Source: Avena insularis
Taxonomy: Eukaryota > Streptophyta > Magnoliopsida > Poales > Poaceae
DNA length: 64,000 nucleotides
Assembly: GCA_023614405.1 (NCBI GenBank)
Contig: CM042688.1
Coordinates: forward strand, 375,893,331-375,957,330
Direction of reading: 5' to 3'
Shown: one piece after another, positions 24,368-36,839 of the stretch
Layout: each line of letters opens with the position of its first letter
Position numbering within the stretch: the first letter of the stretch is position 1
Made by a program: the position numbers and the translations under genes
The notes under the pieces: generated by a model
Database searches by the model: none
The model's input: the letters and a program-made list of their open reading frames with translations, nothing else
What the model was told of the DNA's origin: nothing

Positions 24368-27300
24368 CTGATCTACGCATAGGTGCTTTGCACGGGTAGT
24401 ACACATATGTTTATATGTGGGCGATGATGATCATGTTATCGCATCTTCTATGTATTTTGGATATTGGTGGCATAGTGGGATGAAGCGTCCCGGACCAACC
24501 TTACATGTCATCGTACATAAGACCGGTTCCACGACTGACATGCAATTAGTTTTGCATAAGTGGCTAGCGGGTGGCTGTCTCTCCTACTATAGTCAATATC
24601 TGATTTACAACGAGTTGCTAATAACTTGGTTATCCTCGTTATGGTACATGTTCGTAGGTAAGACCGGTTCTATCTCCGAAATCCCTAAGCCACGTAAAAC
24701 TTGCAATTGATAAATTAGAGGCGTCTAGTTTAGATCGTTGTTGGGCTAGTGTCTTGATATGGTATTGTTGTAAGTAGATGTATGATAGATACTCTTACAA
24801 CACACTTAACGTGTAAGTTCCATAGACCTTGGCCTTACACACAAAGGAATGATAGAGATCATACCACGATGCAAATGATAGAGATCAAATGCATGGACCA
24901 TATCATCTCACTTTACATATTAGATGTTTTCATCTTATATTTCTAGTTTGGCACTTTTGGTAGCATTGTAAGATGATCCCTCATTTAGATATCAAGATAA
25001 AATGTGTTCTTCCTTAAGTATACACCGTTCTATGGATCGTATTTCAAGACATCACGTGATGATCGGGTGTACTCGACTCTACGCTTTCATACAACGGGTG
25101 TAAGACAGTTTTACACACGCGAATACTAAGGTTCTTACTTGGCGAGCCTAGCATGTACAGACATGGCCTCGGAACACAGACCGAAAGGTTAAGCATGAGT
25201 CATATAGTTGATATGATGCCCATATAACACCCCAAATAATCATCTTATCTGGCAGTGCTACACATACTTTAAACATTCATCACTCTGGTACAAAACTATA
25301 AAATTTCAGTAGAGTCTCCTTTGTTTATGGGGACATCCACAAGAACAAAATCATACTACTCATCCAAATTTTCTATACAAACAGCCGCACGGTTGAACAA
25401 GACCAAGTTAAAACTTCTTATCCAACATGTCTCACGTCTACCAACTCGGTAGCCACAATAGAACCAAATCATACAGTAAAGAATAAGTCAAGAGAAAATG
25501 TGGATCGAGATGTGATTCGCTTTTTGTGAGCATTGTTAAACTACACTATTTATAAGGTGTTGTAATGTGAGCAAAGTAGTGTGTGTAAAATGTACAGGAG
25601 CTACTCCCATCCCACGCATGTCGTCCTCAAATGGTATCTAAAAACATAGAAGCCACAAGGGTGAGTACAAAGTACTCAACAAGTACATAAAGAAATAATA
25701 AGCATTGCATAAAATACGACACCAACGATTAACTTGTAACACTAGTCTTGTCATAAAGATCATCTTGTATGCCTACATGCTCTTTGCTTTCATTTTTCTT
25801 TTTGCGTATACCGGTATCGCTTGAGTGGACACCCGTCGGCATCCCACTCACTCCAACTTGTGGAGGTTGCCGACAATGTGGGACTCGTTCCAACATCGAC
25901 GGTCTCAAGGTGACTACCTCAGCAGGTCACAACACCGTGCATTATCTTTAACATGGTATGCAAAATGCATGAGCAACTGTATCTTTTGTTGTAATCATTT
26001 TGTGTCCCCTCATATAAACAATAACCAAGCACTTGAATAAATAACATGTGCTATAAAATAAAAGTTGAGTGAGGGGAATCATGCAAGTATTATCCCGCTA
26101 TGGACTTGCCTCAACTGCGTGGCACAAACCGTGAATTGTAGGTTTCCGAACCGAAGAATCAACACCTGTTATTGAAACATATATCACACTCAATACCATC
26201 ACTTCAAAAGTATACACGCATGAATATGCTATTGCTCCTATGCGCAAGACTCTACTCCAACCTTCACAAATAAACACGAGCCGTCTAAATATTTATATGG
26301 CTAAACTGTGAACCACAAAGAACTAACGGCGGGTTATGACAAAAATGAACCATCAATTTCCTTTAACAAACAACTCATAGATTCCACTTTCGTCTAGTGT
26401 CCTAAATCTGAAAATGAACACTTGTTGTCACAATATTCTTATTAGACGTATCCCATTTAAATGTCATGCCTAGTAGCAGCCTAAAGTCAATGATGATAAG
26501 TCTAATATGCAATCTTGGAGCACTGTCCAAAACCTGTTTAGGATGCTCCCAGCGGCCATTGCACACTATAAATTAAAACTGTACAGAAGATACTAACGAC
26601 AGTACCAAAAAAGGACACTAAGAATTTTATATTATCCTAATTCCTGGAGTGGCCAACCGAAAGAATCTATTAAGCATACTGATGGTCTACTGTAATAATC
26701 TTTCCTAATTAAACTAGCAAGATGTAACCGAGTAGAGCAATGAACCGCACTTATACATCATTTATGCACCTCACATCTGACGCAAGGTGGTGCCCAACCC
26801 ATAAATCAAACTGGTAGCAGATTTATAAAAGTTGGAGCAACAGGTTTCTTTGAAACTCCAGGCACGAACAGTAACTAGAATTTGACAAGCTGTAAAACAA
26901 ATGGGACTAACCAATTGGAAGCGGCTGGGTATCTGGCCAGCCGTCGCTGATTGTGGAGAGCAGCATCGTAGCCTCTCAAACCCACAGCCTCACAGCGGTG
27001 GCGACAACCCGACGGCAGCGACGCCAAAGAGCGAGCAAACACATCGGCGACGGCCTGGCAACGACGGCAATAAAATTTGGGTTAGGGCATGTGTGCGGCG
27101 GCGCCCCTCTGCCTATTTCCCTCAAACGGACCATGCATCTCGACAACCTGGAACCTGTTAGGTTACAAGAAGCCCAAACCAGCCCAATTAATCATCTCCT
27201 CTCGTGCTTGCCCAGCTTAGGTAGAGGCAGATCGGTACTGTGCCGATAACACCACACGGATCAATTGGTAGGTCCTATTTATTTTTCTAGTAGGTTTAGA

Positions 27301-27659
27301 GTTCACGACATGACAGTATATTAAATTCTTTATTTTTTTCCATTCTTTTGTCTCTCATATCCTAATTTTTTATTAACAAACATACCTAAATAGCACCATA
27401 GTATTTCTTTTGTAAAAGATAAATAAGCACAAATTATTATAATCAAGATATGGGGTATTATAGCCTATATAGATGCTCGCCTTTGAAGCTACACCGACTC
27501 ACGTGATGATCGGACTTGGTGTAGTGGATTTGATTCATGTAATCACCAAAAAGACACGAGGGATGTCGTTTTTGAGTGGGAGTTCATTAGTAATTTGGAT
27601 TAGTTGAACTCAATCTATCATAAACTTAGTCTAAATATACTTTACAAATTCTGTTGTAG
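24368..27659 (+). other. Untranslated leader of the Angela-type element, interrupted
   Basis: Long non-coding leader between PBS and gag, as known for BARE-1. The leader reads through 24368-25222, is broken by the solo LTR, and resumes at 27463 with CTCACGTGATGATCGGAC and AGTGGGAGTTCATTAG, words typical of this leader. Short reading frames here are incidental. Confidence 0.75.
25223..27462 (-). mobile_element. Solo LTR (2240 bp) in the Angela leader
   Basis: Its ends are inverted relatives, TATAACACCCC at the left and GGGGTATTATA at the right. They fit the usual TGTAACACCCC / GGGGTRTTACA LTR ends with a G-to-A or C-to-T change at each terminus. It is flanked by a 5-bp duplication GCCCA (25218-25222) / GCCTA (27463-27467), one mismatch. 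There is no PBS, interior or second LTR, so it is most simply a solo LTR left by unequal recombination. The AGTACTCAACAAGTAC stretch resembles that in the LARD LTR near 5610 read in the same direction, which suggests minus orientation. Family unknown. Confidence 0.68.
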
Positions 27660-28550
27660 ATGGTACCACCTGCTTTTAATTGCAATGTGTTCATGGAGAA
27701 AGAGAAACTTACTGCGAAGGGTAGCAACTTCACCAACTGGGCTATGAATTTGAGGATTCTCCTCACTGCTGAACAAAGCAATATGTGCTAGAGGCGCCAC
27801 TAGGCCCCCCACCAGCTCCTGATGCCCCTGATGAGGAAAAGAATGTCTATATAACTCGTCAGGAGGACCACAACTTAGTTCATTGCGGCATTCTGTATGG
27901 GGCTAGAGCCAGAACTTCGAAAGCGTTTCGAAAATAGCAATGCCTTTGATACCATGGGAGAATTGAAAATGATTTTCAATACCCATGCTGCTGTAGAGAG
28001 TTATAATGCTTCTGAAAAGTTCTTTAGTTGCATGATGGAGGAGGAGAACAACTCCGTTAGTGAGCACGTACTCAAAATGTCTGGGTACGCCGATAAGCTT
28101 GTGTCCTTGGAAATAACGATTCCCATTGACTTAGGCATACATCGTGTTTTCCAATCTCTGCCACCTAGCTACAAGAGCTTCGTGATGAACTATAATATGC
28201 AGGGAATGAAGAAGTCTCTTCCCGAACTTCTATCAATGCTTAAGACTGCAGAAGTGGAGATTAGGAAAGAACATCAAGTGTTGATGATCAATAAGACCAC
28301 CGGTTTCAAGAAGGACAAGAAAGGCAAGCAGAAGGGAAAGAAGGGCGGCAAATCTGTTGCCGCACCTGAAAAGAAATCCCGAGCTGGCCTTAAGTCTGAT
28401 ACTGAGTGCTACTATTGCAAGGGGACTGGCCATTGGAAGCGGAACTGCCCCAAGTATTTGGCGGACAAGAAGACCGGCAAGGCAAACAAAGCTATATGTG
28501 ATATACATGTTATTGATGTGTACTTGACTAGTACTCGCAGTAGCACCTGA
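27660..28550 (+). pseudogene. Copia GAG (Angela type), frameshifted
   Basis: Begins MVPPAFNCNVF at 27660. A missing base near 27777 shifts the frame; the true frame continues (QYVLEAPLGP) and a compensating extra G near 27900 restores it, after which 27897-28550 is open. It shows the retrotransposon gag core (ELRKRFENS, SVSEHVLKMSGY, QSLPPSYKSF), a Lys-rich stretch, and a perfect CCHC zinc knuckle CYYCKGTGHWKRNC that binds the element RNA. TGA at 28548-28550 replaces a Trp that normally joins gag to protease in this family. GAG forms the virus-like particle; this copy cannot make a full product. Confidence 0.88.
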
Positions 28551-29856
28551 GTATTTGATACGGGATCGGTTGCTAATATATGTAACTCGATTCAGGGGCT
28601 GCGGAACAAGCGACAGCTAGCAAGGGATGAGGTCATGATGCGGGTCGGCAATGGATCAAGAGTTGATGTGATCGCCGTAGGAACGCTGCCTCATGCCGTC
28701 GGGATTAGTTATAAATCTGAATAATTGTTATTTGGTGCCTGCACTGAGCATGAACATTGTATCTGGATCGTGTTTGATGCAAAGTGATTATTCCTTTAAA
28801 TCTGAAAACAATGGTTGTTCGATTTATATGAATGATATCTTTTATGGTCATGCACCTGTGTTGAATGGTTTATTTCTGTTGGATCTCGATAGTAGTATTA
28901 CGCATATTCATAATGTTGATGCTAAAAGGATTAAACTTGATAATGATATATCTGCATATATGTGGCACTGCCGTCTAGGTCATATTGGCGTTAAATGCAT
29001 GAAGAAACTCCATTCTTATGCACTTTTAGAATCACTTGATTTTGAATCATTTGATACATATGAGACATGCCTTATGGGCAAGATGAGTAGAACGCCGTTT
29101 TCCGGTTCAATGGAACGGGCGACAGACTTATTGGAAATCATACATACTGCTGTGTGTGGACCAATGAGTGTGTCGGCGCAAGGTGGATATCGTTATTTTG
29201 TTACTTTCACGGATGATTTGAGTAGATACGGGTATATCTATTTGATAAAACATAAGTCTGAAATCTTTGAAAAGTTCAAGGAATTTCAGAATGAAGTGGA
29301 AAATCATCATAACAGAAAGATCAAATTTCTGCGGTCCGACCGTGGAGGAGAGTATCATAGTTACGAGTTTAGCACACATATAAAAGACTGTGGAATAGTT
29401 TCACAACTCACGCCCGCCGGAACACCACAACGTGATGGTGTGTCGGAACGTCGTAATCATACTTTATTAGATATTGTTCGATCTATGATGTCTCTGACTG
29501 ACTTGCCACTGTCATTTTGTGGTTATGCACTGGAAACCGCTACATTCACTTTAAATAGGGCACCATCTAAATCCGTTGAAACGACACCGTATGAATTATG
29601 GTTTGGAAACAAACCTAAGATGTCATTTCTTAAAGTTTGGGGATGCGATGTTTATGTGAAGAAACTTCAGTCGGATAAACTCGAACCCAAAGTAGAAAAA
29701 TGCATCTTCATAGGATACCCAAAGGAAACGATTGGGTATACCTTCTATCACAGATCCGAGGGTAAGGTTTTTGTTGCAAAGAATGGATCCTTTCTTGAGA
29801 AGGAGTTTCTCGCGAAAGGTGTGAGTAGTCGGAAGGTAGAACGAAGAGGTTATTGA
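28551..29856 (+). pseudogene. Copia protease and integrase (Angela type), inactive
   Basis: The protease motif FDTGSVANIC follows the TGA at 28548. A frameshift near 28690 leads into the frame 28693-29856. The pre-integrase domain has HCRLGH, but the paired CxxC of family members reads YETC, losing one zinc-binding Cys. In the core domain the first catalytic Asp is Ala (IHTAVCGP where the family has IHTDVCGP). The second Asp (RSDRGGEY) and the Glu (GVSERRN) are kept, 35 residues apart. A frameshift near 29840 cuts the link to reverse transcriptase. Integrase inserts the cDNA into the host chromosome; this copy should be inactive. Confidence 0.88.
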
Positions 29857-29860
29857 ACCT

Positions 29861-31632
29861 TCTCTTCATAAAATGGCGAGTGGCGCATCACTAGAAATTG
29901 TTTCGGAGTTGACTTCACCTGATGAAGAGAGAGCTAATGATAATGATCATGAAACTCCGAAAGAGGATACTGTCGAACCTCGCAGGTCAAGCAGGACACG
30001 TGCAGCTCCTGAACTGTACGGCAATCCTGTTATGAATTTCATGATTGATGAAATAGATGATCCTGCGACGTATGAAGAAGCGATGATGAGCCCTAATTCC
30101 AACAAATGGCTAGAAGCCATGAAATCCGAGATGGAATCCATGTACGAAAACCAGGTTTGGACCTTGGTGGACTTACCTCACGATAGAAAGGCCATTGAGA
30201 ATAAATGGATTTTCAAAAGAAAAACTGATGCTGATGGTAATATGACCATCTATAAAGCTCGACTTGTCGCAAAGGGGTTTCGACAAATTCAAGGAGTTGA
30301 CTACGATGAGACATCCTCTCCCATAGCGATGCTAAATTTGGTTAGGATTATGTTAGCAATTGCTGCATATTTCGATTATGAAATATGGCAGATGGATGTC
30401 AAAACTGCATTCCGCAATGGTAATATTGAAGAAGAGTTGTATATGATACAACCTAAGGGTTTTGTCGATCCTAAGGATGCTGATAAGGTATGCAAGCTTC
30501 AGCGATCCATCTATGGACTGAAGAAAGCATCCCGGAGTTGGAATCTCCGCTTTGATGAGGTGATCAAAGAGTTTGGATATGTCCAAACTTATGGAGAGGC
30601 TTGTATTTACAAGAAAGTGAGTGGGAGCAATGTGGCATTTTTGATATTATATGTGGATGACATATTATTGATTGGAAATGATATAGATCTTTTAAACAAT
30701 GTTAAAAGTTATCTAAACAGCAAATTTTCGATGAAGGACCTTGGTGAAGCTTCATATATATTAGGCATTAAAATCTATAGAGATAGATCAAGATGCCTAA
30801 TTGGGCTATCGCAGAGTACATACCTTGATAAGATATTAAAGAAGTTTAATATGGACGGAAGTAAGAAGGGGTTCTTACCTATGTTTCAAGGCAAGACATT
30901 GAGTAAGACTCAAAGTCTGCCTACGGCGGAAGAAAGAGAGATAATGGATAAGATCCCCTATGCCTCAGCCATAGGCTCTATAATGTACGCCATGCTATGT
31001 ACAAGACCGGATGTGGCACATGCTATTAGTTTGACTAGTAGGTACCAATCTGATCCAGGTTCAGAACACTGGATAGCGGTCAAGAATATCCTTAAGTACT
31101 TGAGAAGAACTAAGGATATGTTTCTTGTATACGGAAGTGAGTAAGAGCTAGTCGCTAAGTGTTATGTCGATGCTAGCCTTGACACCGATCTAGATGACTC
31201 TAAGTCTCAATACGGATACGTATTACTCTTCAACGGAGCAGCAGTTAGTTGGAGGAGTTCCAAACAACCTATGGTGGCTGGATCAACGACGGAGGCAGAA
31301 AATGTTGCTGCTTCAGAAGTGACGCAGGAAGCAGTTTGGATGAAGGAGTCATAACAAAACTAGGTGTGGTTCCTAGTGCATTGGACCCAATGGTGATCTA
31401 TTGCGACAACAATGTAGCCATAGCCAACGCCAAGGAACCAAGGTCTCACAAGAATTCCAAGCATATTAAGCTCCGGTTTCACTCCATCCGCGAGCATGTC
31501 AAGGATGGAGATATAAAGATTTGTAAAGTACACATGGACCTAAATGTAGCAGATGCGTTGACTAAAGTACTCCCTAGGGCAAAACATGATCAACACCAAA
31601 ACTCCATGGGTGTTAGATTTATCACTATGTAA
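29861..31632 (+). pseudogene. Copia reverse transcriptase / RNase H (Angela type)
   Basis: 29873-31144 is open for 423 codons and covers the whole reverse transcriptase: NKWIFKRKTDADG, MDVKTAFRNGN with the first catalytic Asp, YGLKKASRSW, LYVDDILLIGND with the YVDD catalytic box, and YLRRTKDM. TAA at 31142 stops it just before RNase H. RNase H sequence continues in that frame (CYVDASLDTD, SKQPMVAGSTTEAE) up to TAA near 31351, then in another frame (YCDNNVAIANAKEP, SKHIKLRFHSIREHV, DALTKVLPRAKH) to a stop at 31630. The catalytic residues seen are intact, but the chain is broken in several places. Confidence 0.9.
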
Positions 31633-31654
31633 ACTAGATTATTGTCTCTAGTGC

Positions 31655-31664
31655 AAGTGGGAGA
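31655..31664 (+). other. Polypurine tract of the Angela-type element
   Basis: AAGTGGGAGA immediately before the 3' LTR; plus-strand primer site, as in BARE-1. Confidence 0.85.
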
Positions 31665-31665
31665 C

Positions 31666-33242
31666 TGAAGGAAATATGCCCTAAGAGGCAATAATAAAGT
31701 TGTTATTACGTATTCCTTGTATATGATAGTTGTTTATTTTGCATGCTATATTTGTATTGATAGGAAACATCAATACATGTGTGTTTAATAAACAAAAAGG
31801 GTTCCTAGTTATGCCTCTCTTATAGACTAGCTCGCTGATTAACAAGATGATCAAAGTTTCCTGATCATGGACATTGGATGTTGTTAATAACGAGGTCACA
31901 GCATTTATGAAATGATGTGATGAACATTCATCCGAAGTATAGCATTATGATCAAAGTCATTATGTTTATATTGCTATAACATCATACAAAGTAATCTTAG
32001 TCGTTAGACCATGAGATCATGTTAATTGCTAACACCGGAAGAGTATCTTGATAACATCAAATGTCACACCATAACAGGGTGACTATAAAGGTGGGTTCAG
32101 TGCTACGAAGGTGTTATGTTGAGGCTCATGGATCACGAGTGGAATTTGTCAATCCCGATGATGGATAGATATACTCTGGGCCCTCTTGGTGATATCACAT
32201 TAAGATAGCTTGCAAGCAAGTGATGTGATCACTAGAATGTTATATCACGGGAACGAGAAAAGAGTGCATGTCGGTAACGAGATCAAACTAGGAATTTGGA
32301 TACCGATGATCGAATCTCAGACATGTATTATATCATGAGGCAAAGGGATTAAATTACTAGCGTTAAAGGTTCTCACGATTACAGAAGTCATCGTTGAATG
32401 TGCAGGAGTCAGTATGGATCTCCAGGTCCCGCTTCTGATTATTGATCTGAGAGGAGTCTCAATCATGTCTGCATTATTCACGAACCATAGGGTGACACAC
32501 TTAAGAGTTGCCAGACACCATTTAGAAGCACATATGTTTCCGACAAAAGGATTGTAAAGCACAGGAATTGTTTCGATAGAAACCGGAATTATTTAGGGTG
32601 AAATTGCAGAAAGTGGTTCTGCATGTGATATTGAAATGTTGCAAGGGGTTTTATGTGAATTTTTGTTAATTAAAGTAATTAACAAAATTCTGAATAAAAT
32701 AAACAAAAGAGTTTTATTAATTGAGAGTGGCATTAAATTTGGTGGAAATTTAATGCATGTGAGTGGAATTTTGGGTGGAGTCAAAATTGATGTGAGTGGA
32801 GCTTCCACCACATGAATGAGGAAGAGGTGGGGCACCCTCCTTGGCCACCGGCCATGGTAGGGGAGGAGCCCCCCTCTCCTATAAAAGGCCCCCCTCTCCT
32901 CCCTCACAAAGCACACCTCCTCGTGAAGGATCTCTCCCCCCTCTAGATATTCCCCATGGTCTCGGATTAGCGAGATACATGTTCCTGATGGCCTTTCGTC
33001 TGGAAGGAGTTGCTGATTCCTCTGATTCGCTGGAGCAAGGAGGTGGAGGTTGTCCGGTGGCTTGAACGTGTGTGCAAGGACAGATGCGCTGCTGATTTAC
33101 GGTGCAAAGACTTCCACATGATCTTGAGATTGGCAAGCGTACAACTAAATCATCCACGAGTTCCAACTCGTTAACAAAACTCTATTGTCTTCGAGGGTAA
33201 GTTCTCCATGGATGTATATCCACCCGTTGCTCTATATCTAGT
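31666..33242 (+). repeat. 3' LTR of the Angela-type element, left part
   Basis: Matches the 5' LTR from its start to the CTAGT at 33238-33242, where the Gypsy element is inserted. The remaining 66 bp lie at 46231-46296. Confidence 0.93.
32880..32886 (+). promoter_or_regulatory. TATA box of the Angela 3' LTR
   Basis: TATAAAA between two copies of GCCCCCCTCTCCT. The 5' LTR has only one copy of that word and no TATA box. Confidence 0.7.
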
Positions 33243-33731
33243 TGACATGGGTATACCCTACAGGTACTCGAGCTTGGTATATACCGTCTGAATACGTAGA
33301 GGCCCACGGTGTCGCCAAGGCCCAAATGAGGAACTCGAGTAACCTACGGACTCTCGATTGCTTGAAGAACAAGAAGAAGCTAAAGATAGAAAGTTCAAAG
33401 GGGAAAACCCTAACTTGTAACCGACTCGACTTGCTACCCGAGACCTAGCCTATCTATATAAAGGCTAGGAGGGGGCAGAGAGTAGGACACACGCAACCCT
33501 AGTTTCCACAACTCTCGCCAGATTGCATCTGCGCACCATTGTAATCCTCGATTCCTTTGATAATTCCACGAGCAGACAAGCAGGAGTAGGGACCTCTACG
33601 AGGCCTGATCCTGGGTAAATCTTCGAGTCCACTATGTGCTTGTTTGCTAGCCGATAGATGTCTCCAGCGCTCCCTCCTTCTCCAAACCCCAAGTCCATAA
33701 CAATGGGCATTGATGAGTTAAACCCTCGACA
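33243..33731 (+). repeat. 5' LTR of the Gypsy element
   Basis: 489 bp from TGACATGGGTATACCC to CCCTCGACA. A TATA-like TATATAAAG lies at 33455-33463, also kept in the 3' LTR. Confidence 0.93.
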
Positions 33732-36228
33732 ATTGGCGCCGTCTGTGGGAATTGGGAATGCTGATGTTTCGGCTTCTTCGGCCCCATCAACCGCGATCTA
33801 CAACTCCGCAACATCGGAGATTCGCCAGCTCTTCGGCGCGTTCGACTTCACCGTGCACACACCAGCCACTCGCCCTGCCTTCGAATCCGTGGGCGACGGA
33901 ATCAGCCTGGTGATCGGGAGCTTCCGCTTCCAAGTTGGTCAAATGGGCACGCTTCACATGCCTGACCAGCCGATGGTACCATCGATTGCTCCAGCATCAT
34001 GGTTCCCTCTGCCGATCGGCACCCTTAATGAGCCCCATACCTCGACAACAGTCGAGAATACGGTCAGCGACAGCAGTCGCGAATCCGATCTGGGTGATCT
34101 GGCCACTAAAGACGGAGCCTACGGTTCCGGATCTGAAAGTTGTGGGAGCAGCAGCTTCCCCAACCACTTCATGTGCGCCGTCATCAATGCGGGCGACACC
34201 TCCACCAATCGCGACAACACGGGCAACAGTGGCCATGAAACCGACCCGCCAAACAGCGGACCAACCAACGGCGGCATACCCAATGGTGGACCACCACCAA
34301 ACGGAGGCCCCACCAACGGCGCCCCCGCCAACAATGGAGGAGCAGTCGAACCTCCAACCATGATAAACGAGCAAACTAGCGAACGCGTCGTGATTAGGCT
34401 CAACGATCTCGAGTGGGACCATTGCCGCGAAGCCCTACGAGGCCATCCTCTACCTGCTTTCGGTTCCCCACAAGAACTGTAGATGGGCTACCACTGGCTC
34501 TTGAAGGAGGAATACAAGCGCCAGCTACAGATAATCGCGCAACTCGAGGCGCGAAAAAAGGCGGCTGATGAATCAAGCCTCCGACGAGCCGAGATCTCCT
34601 CCCACGGAGGATCCTCCTCAAAGGGCAACGAGTACATCGCAAACAAGAGGAGATCCGGGATGGCCCATCTCATCGAGAACACATAGAAGATGCAAAGGTC
34701 CTCGACTTCAGCTCTATGACAGTCGATACACGGGGCAATGTGGTCCCTAAAACGTCGCAGGCTGTGGTGATAGCAGCCACCATGTACCTCCTCAACAACC
34801 AGCCGCCGTCTGGAGATCCCAGAGCCGCCATGCACCGATCCACGATCGCGGGCTTGGGACTAATCGAGGCCGCTCTCGACAAGGAGCCAACACCGGAGCT
34901 GAAAAAAGGCAAAGCGCTAGCAAAGCGCTACTCCTCGCCCTCATCCAGCGACGACAGTCACGACCTGTCTCGACGTCGCTGCTCACAGCGACATGACCAC
35001 GACTATGATGCTCGCAATGACCTCACGCAGAGCAAGATCGACAAATCAAGGGTGCGACGTGCTCGGTCGACGGACTCAAAAGACGAAGATGTGGAACTCT
35101 GTGGCACCAGATGCTTCAGCAGGGCCATCAGGCAAAAGCGAATGCCCAAGGGGTTTAAACTCCCATCGGAGAACCCGAAGTTTGATATCCTACAGGACCC
35201 AGAGATCTGGTTGGAGGACCACATCTCATTCGTCAGGCTTCACGGCGGAAGTCGAAGCACAGCCATGCAATGTTTACAGCTACAGCTGTAGGGCGCTGCC
35301 CGAGCCTGGCTCAACAATCTCCCATGCGGATCCATTCGCAGTTGGGAAGAGCTGGTATACAGCTTCGTGCGCAACTTCAAGGGCACATACAAACGGCCCG
35401 CATCAATCGAAGAGCTGAGATGCTGCCAGCAAAGATCGGGCGAATCACTACGCTCCTACATCCAGAGGTGGTCCATCATCAAGAACTCCGCAGAGAACAT
35501 CTCGGAGGATCGCGCAATTGATGCATTCAACGGCGGCGTACGCCGCATAGAGCTCAGGGAGGAGTTGGGCCGCTCGAAGCCCAAAACCATCGACCACCTG
35601 ATGGAAATCCCGAATTGTTGGGAAGATGGAGAGGATTCGCGTTCGCAACTCGGCGCGGCGACATGACCGCCGAAGCAAACGCCGCATGCGCATCTATGAT
35701 GACCGCGACGACGTCAACATGGTCGCAGCCGGCTACGCCGACAGACGCGACGACAACCGCAACAGCGGCTACCGTAGTGGTGGATATCGTGACTCCGGGA
35801 AAACCACGCAAGTGTGGCAACGCCACAATCGCCATGAGGCACCCACAACATCCATTGAAGACAAACTTTCCGGGCCATGCACAGTGCACTTCTACATCGA
35901 CAAGCATGATGGAAAGAAGAAGTCCGGCCACCTCCTCAAGGACTGCCATGAGTTCCTCAAACTACATGAGGGATTGGTTCAGATGAATCGCAACACAGTC
36001 AAAAGGGGCTACGGAGCCGCTCTAGGCACCGTGGCACATGGCGCTCTGCCGCCACCGCCTGGACTACCCCCAAACGCAGTTGCGCCGGACCAGCACCAGG
36101 GAGGCGAACCATACCCACGGGCCATGGGTACCATGATGATCCAAAAGGGATGCCCCTCGAATAGGGTGCAGAAGGTAATCACTCGCCAAGTCAACTTGGC
36201 TACAAACTCGCCACCATCTACCATTGAT
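33658..36228 (+). pseudogene. Gypsy GAG (Tat type), several breaks
   Basis: Nucleocapsid precursor. The open frame starts inside the LTR at 33658 and reads across the PBS, so the true start is unclear. It has a Gly/Asn/Pro-rich stretch (about 34200-34360), a TAG at 34480-34482 and another at 34684-34686, then a frameshift before 34716. 34716-35666 is one frame with a TAG at 35289-35291 and contains the retrotransposon gag core (GAARAWLNNLPCGSIRSWEEL, then FVRNFKGTYKRP and RSYIQRW). Another frameshift near 35630 leads to a basic, Arg-rich segment and a Cys/His segment (GPCTVHFYIDKHDG, then GHLLKDC) in the usual place of the RNA-binding knuckle. Confidence 0.8.
33734..33751 (+). other. Primer binding site of the Gypsy element
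   Basis: TGGCGCCGTCTGTGGGAA two bases after the LTR. The first nine bases equal the tRNA-Asp complement; the rest differs from it, a variant common in grass Gypsy elements. Confidence 0.8.
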
Positions 36229-36774
36229 TACCTCAGCGGAAGCGAGTCCTGCATCACCTTCCACAAGCGCGACCACCCGTGCCAAGTACCTCGTCCAGGC
36301 CATTGTCCCCTCGTCCTCGAGGCACAAATTGGAGGCTTCGACATGAGTCGCGTCTTTATGGACGGCGGAAGCGGCATCAACCTTATGTTCGCGAGTACCT
36401 TGCGGGCAATGAGGATCCCTCTGACCTGCCTAGAGGCGTCAGACACAACATTCCATGGCATCGTCCCAGGCAAGGGTGTATATCCCCTTGGCAAAATCAA
36501 CCTCGACGTCATCTTCGGCACACCGAAAAACTTTCGACGCGAGCGCATCGATTTCGAGGTCGTCGACTATCCCTCCCAGTACCACTGCATCCTCGGATGT
36601 GTCGCGTTCCCTAGGTTCATGGCAGTGCCGCACTATGCCTACCTGCAGATGAAAATTCCAGGACCTAACGCATCATCACAATCAACGGAAGCTTCGAGAG
36701 GTCTGACAGCTGCGATAGGGAATTCAACAGAATCTCCCAGTCCTTTGGTATGCAGGAGGAACTCGCAAGACTAA
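36229..36774 (+). pseudogene. Gypsy aspartic protease
   Basis: Continuous with the last gag frame (35626-36774). LEAQIGGFDMSRVFMDGGSG at about 36319-36378 holds the aspartic protease motif (D-G-G-S-G where many relatives have D-x-G-S-x), followed by INLMF and, downstream, FEVVDYPSQYHCILGCVAFPRFMAVPH in which the C-terminal protease/linker part is recognisable. The frame ends at 36774, a frameshift away from the reverse transcriptase. The protease would cut the GAG-POL precursor. Confidence 0.78.
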
Positions 36775-36839
36775 AGGAGTCGACAGACAACAATCTGCCT
36801 CCCTGAGCCAGCCAAGTTCACCCGACCTATCCTTCGACT

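Noticed and set aside
33935..36652. Several overlapping ORFs on both strands in the Gypsy gag region
   Set aside because: GC-rich shadows of gag-protease; only the frames with gag and protease motifs were kept.
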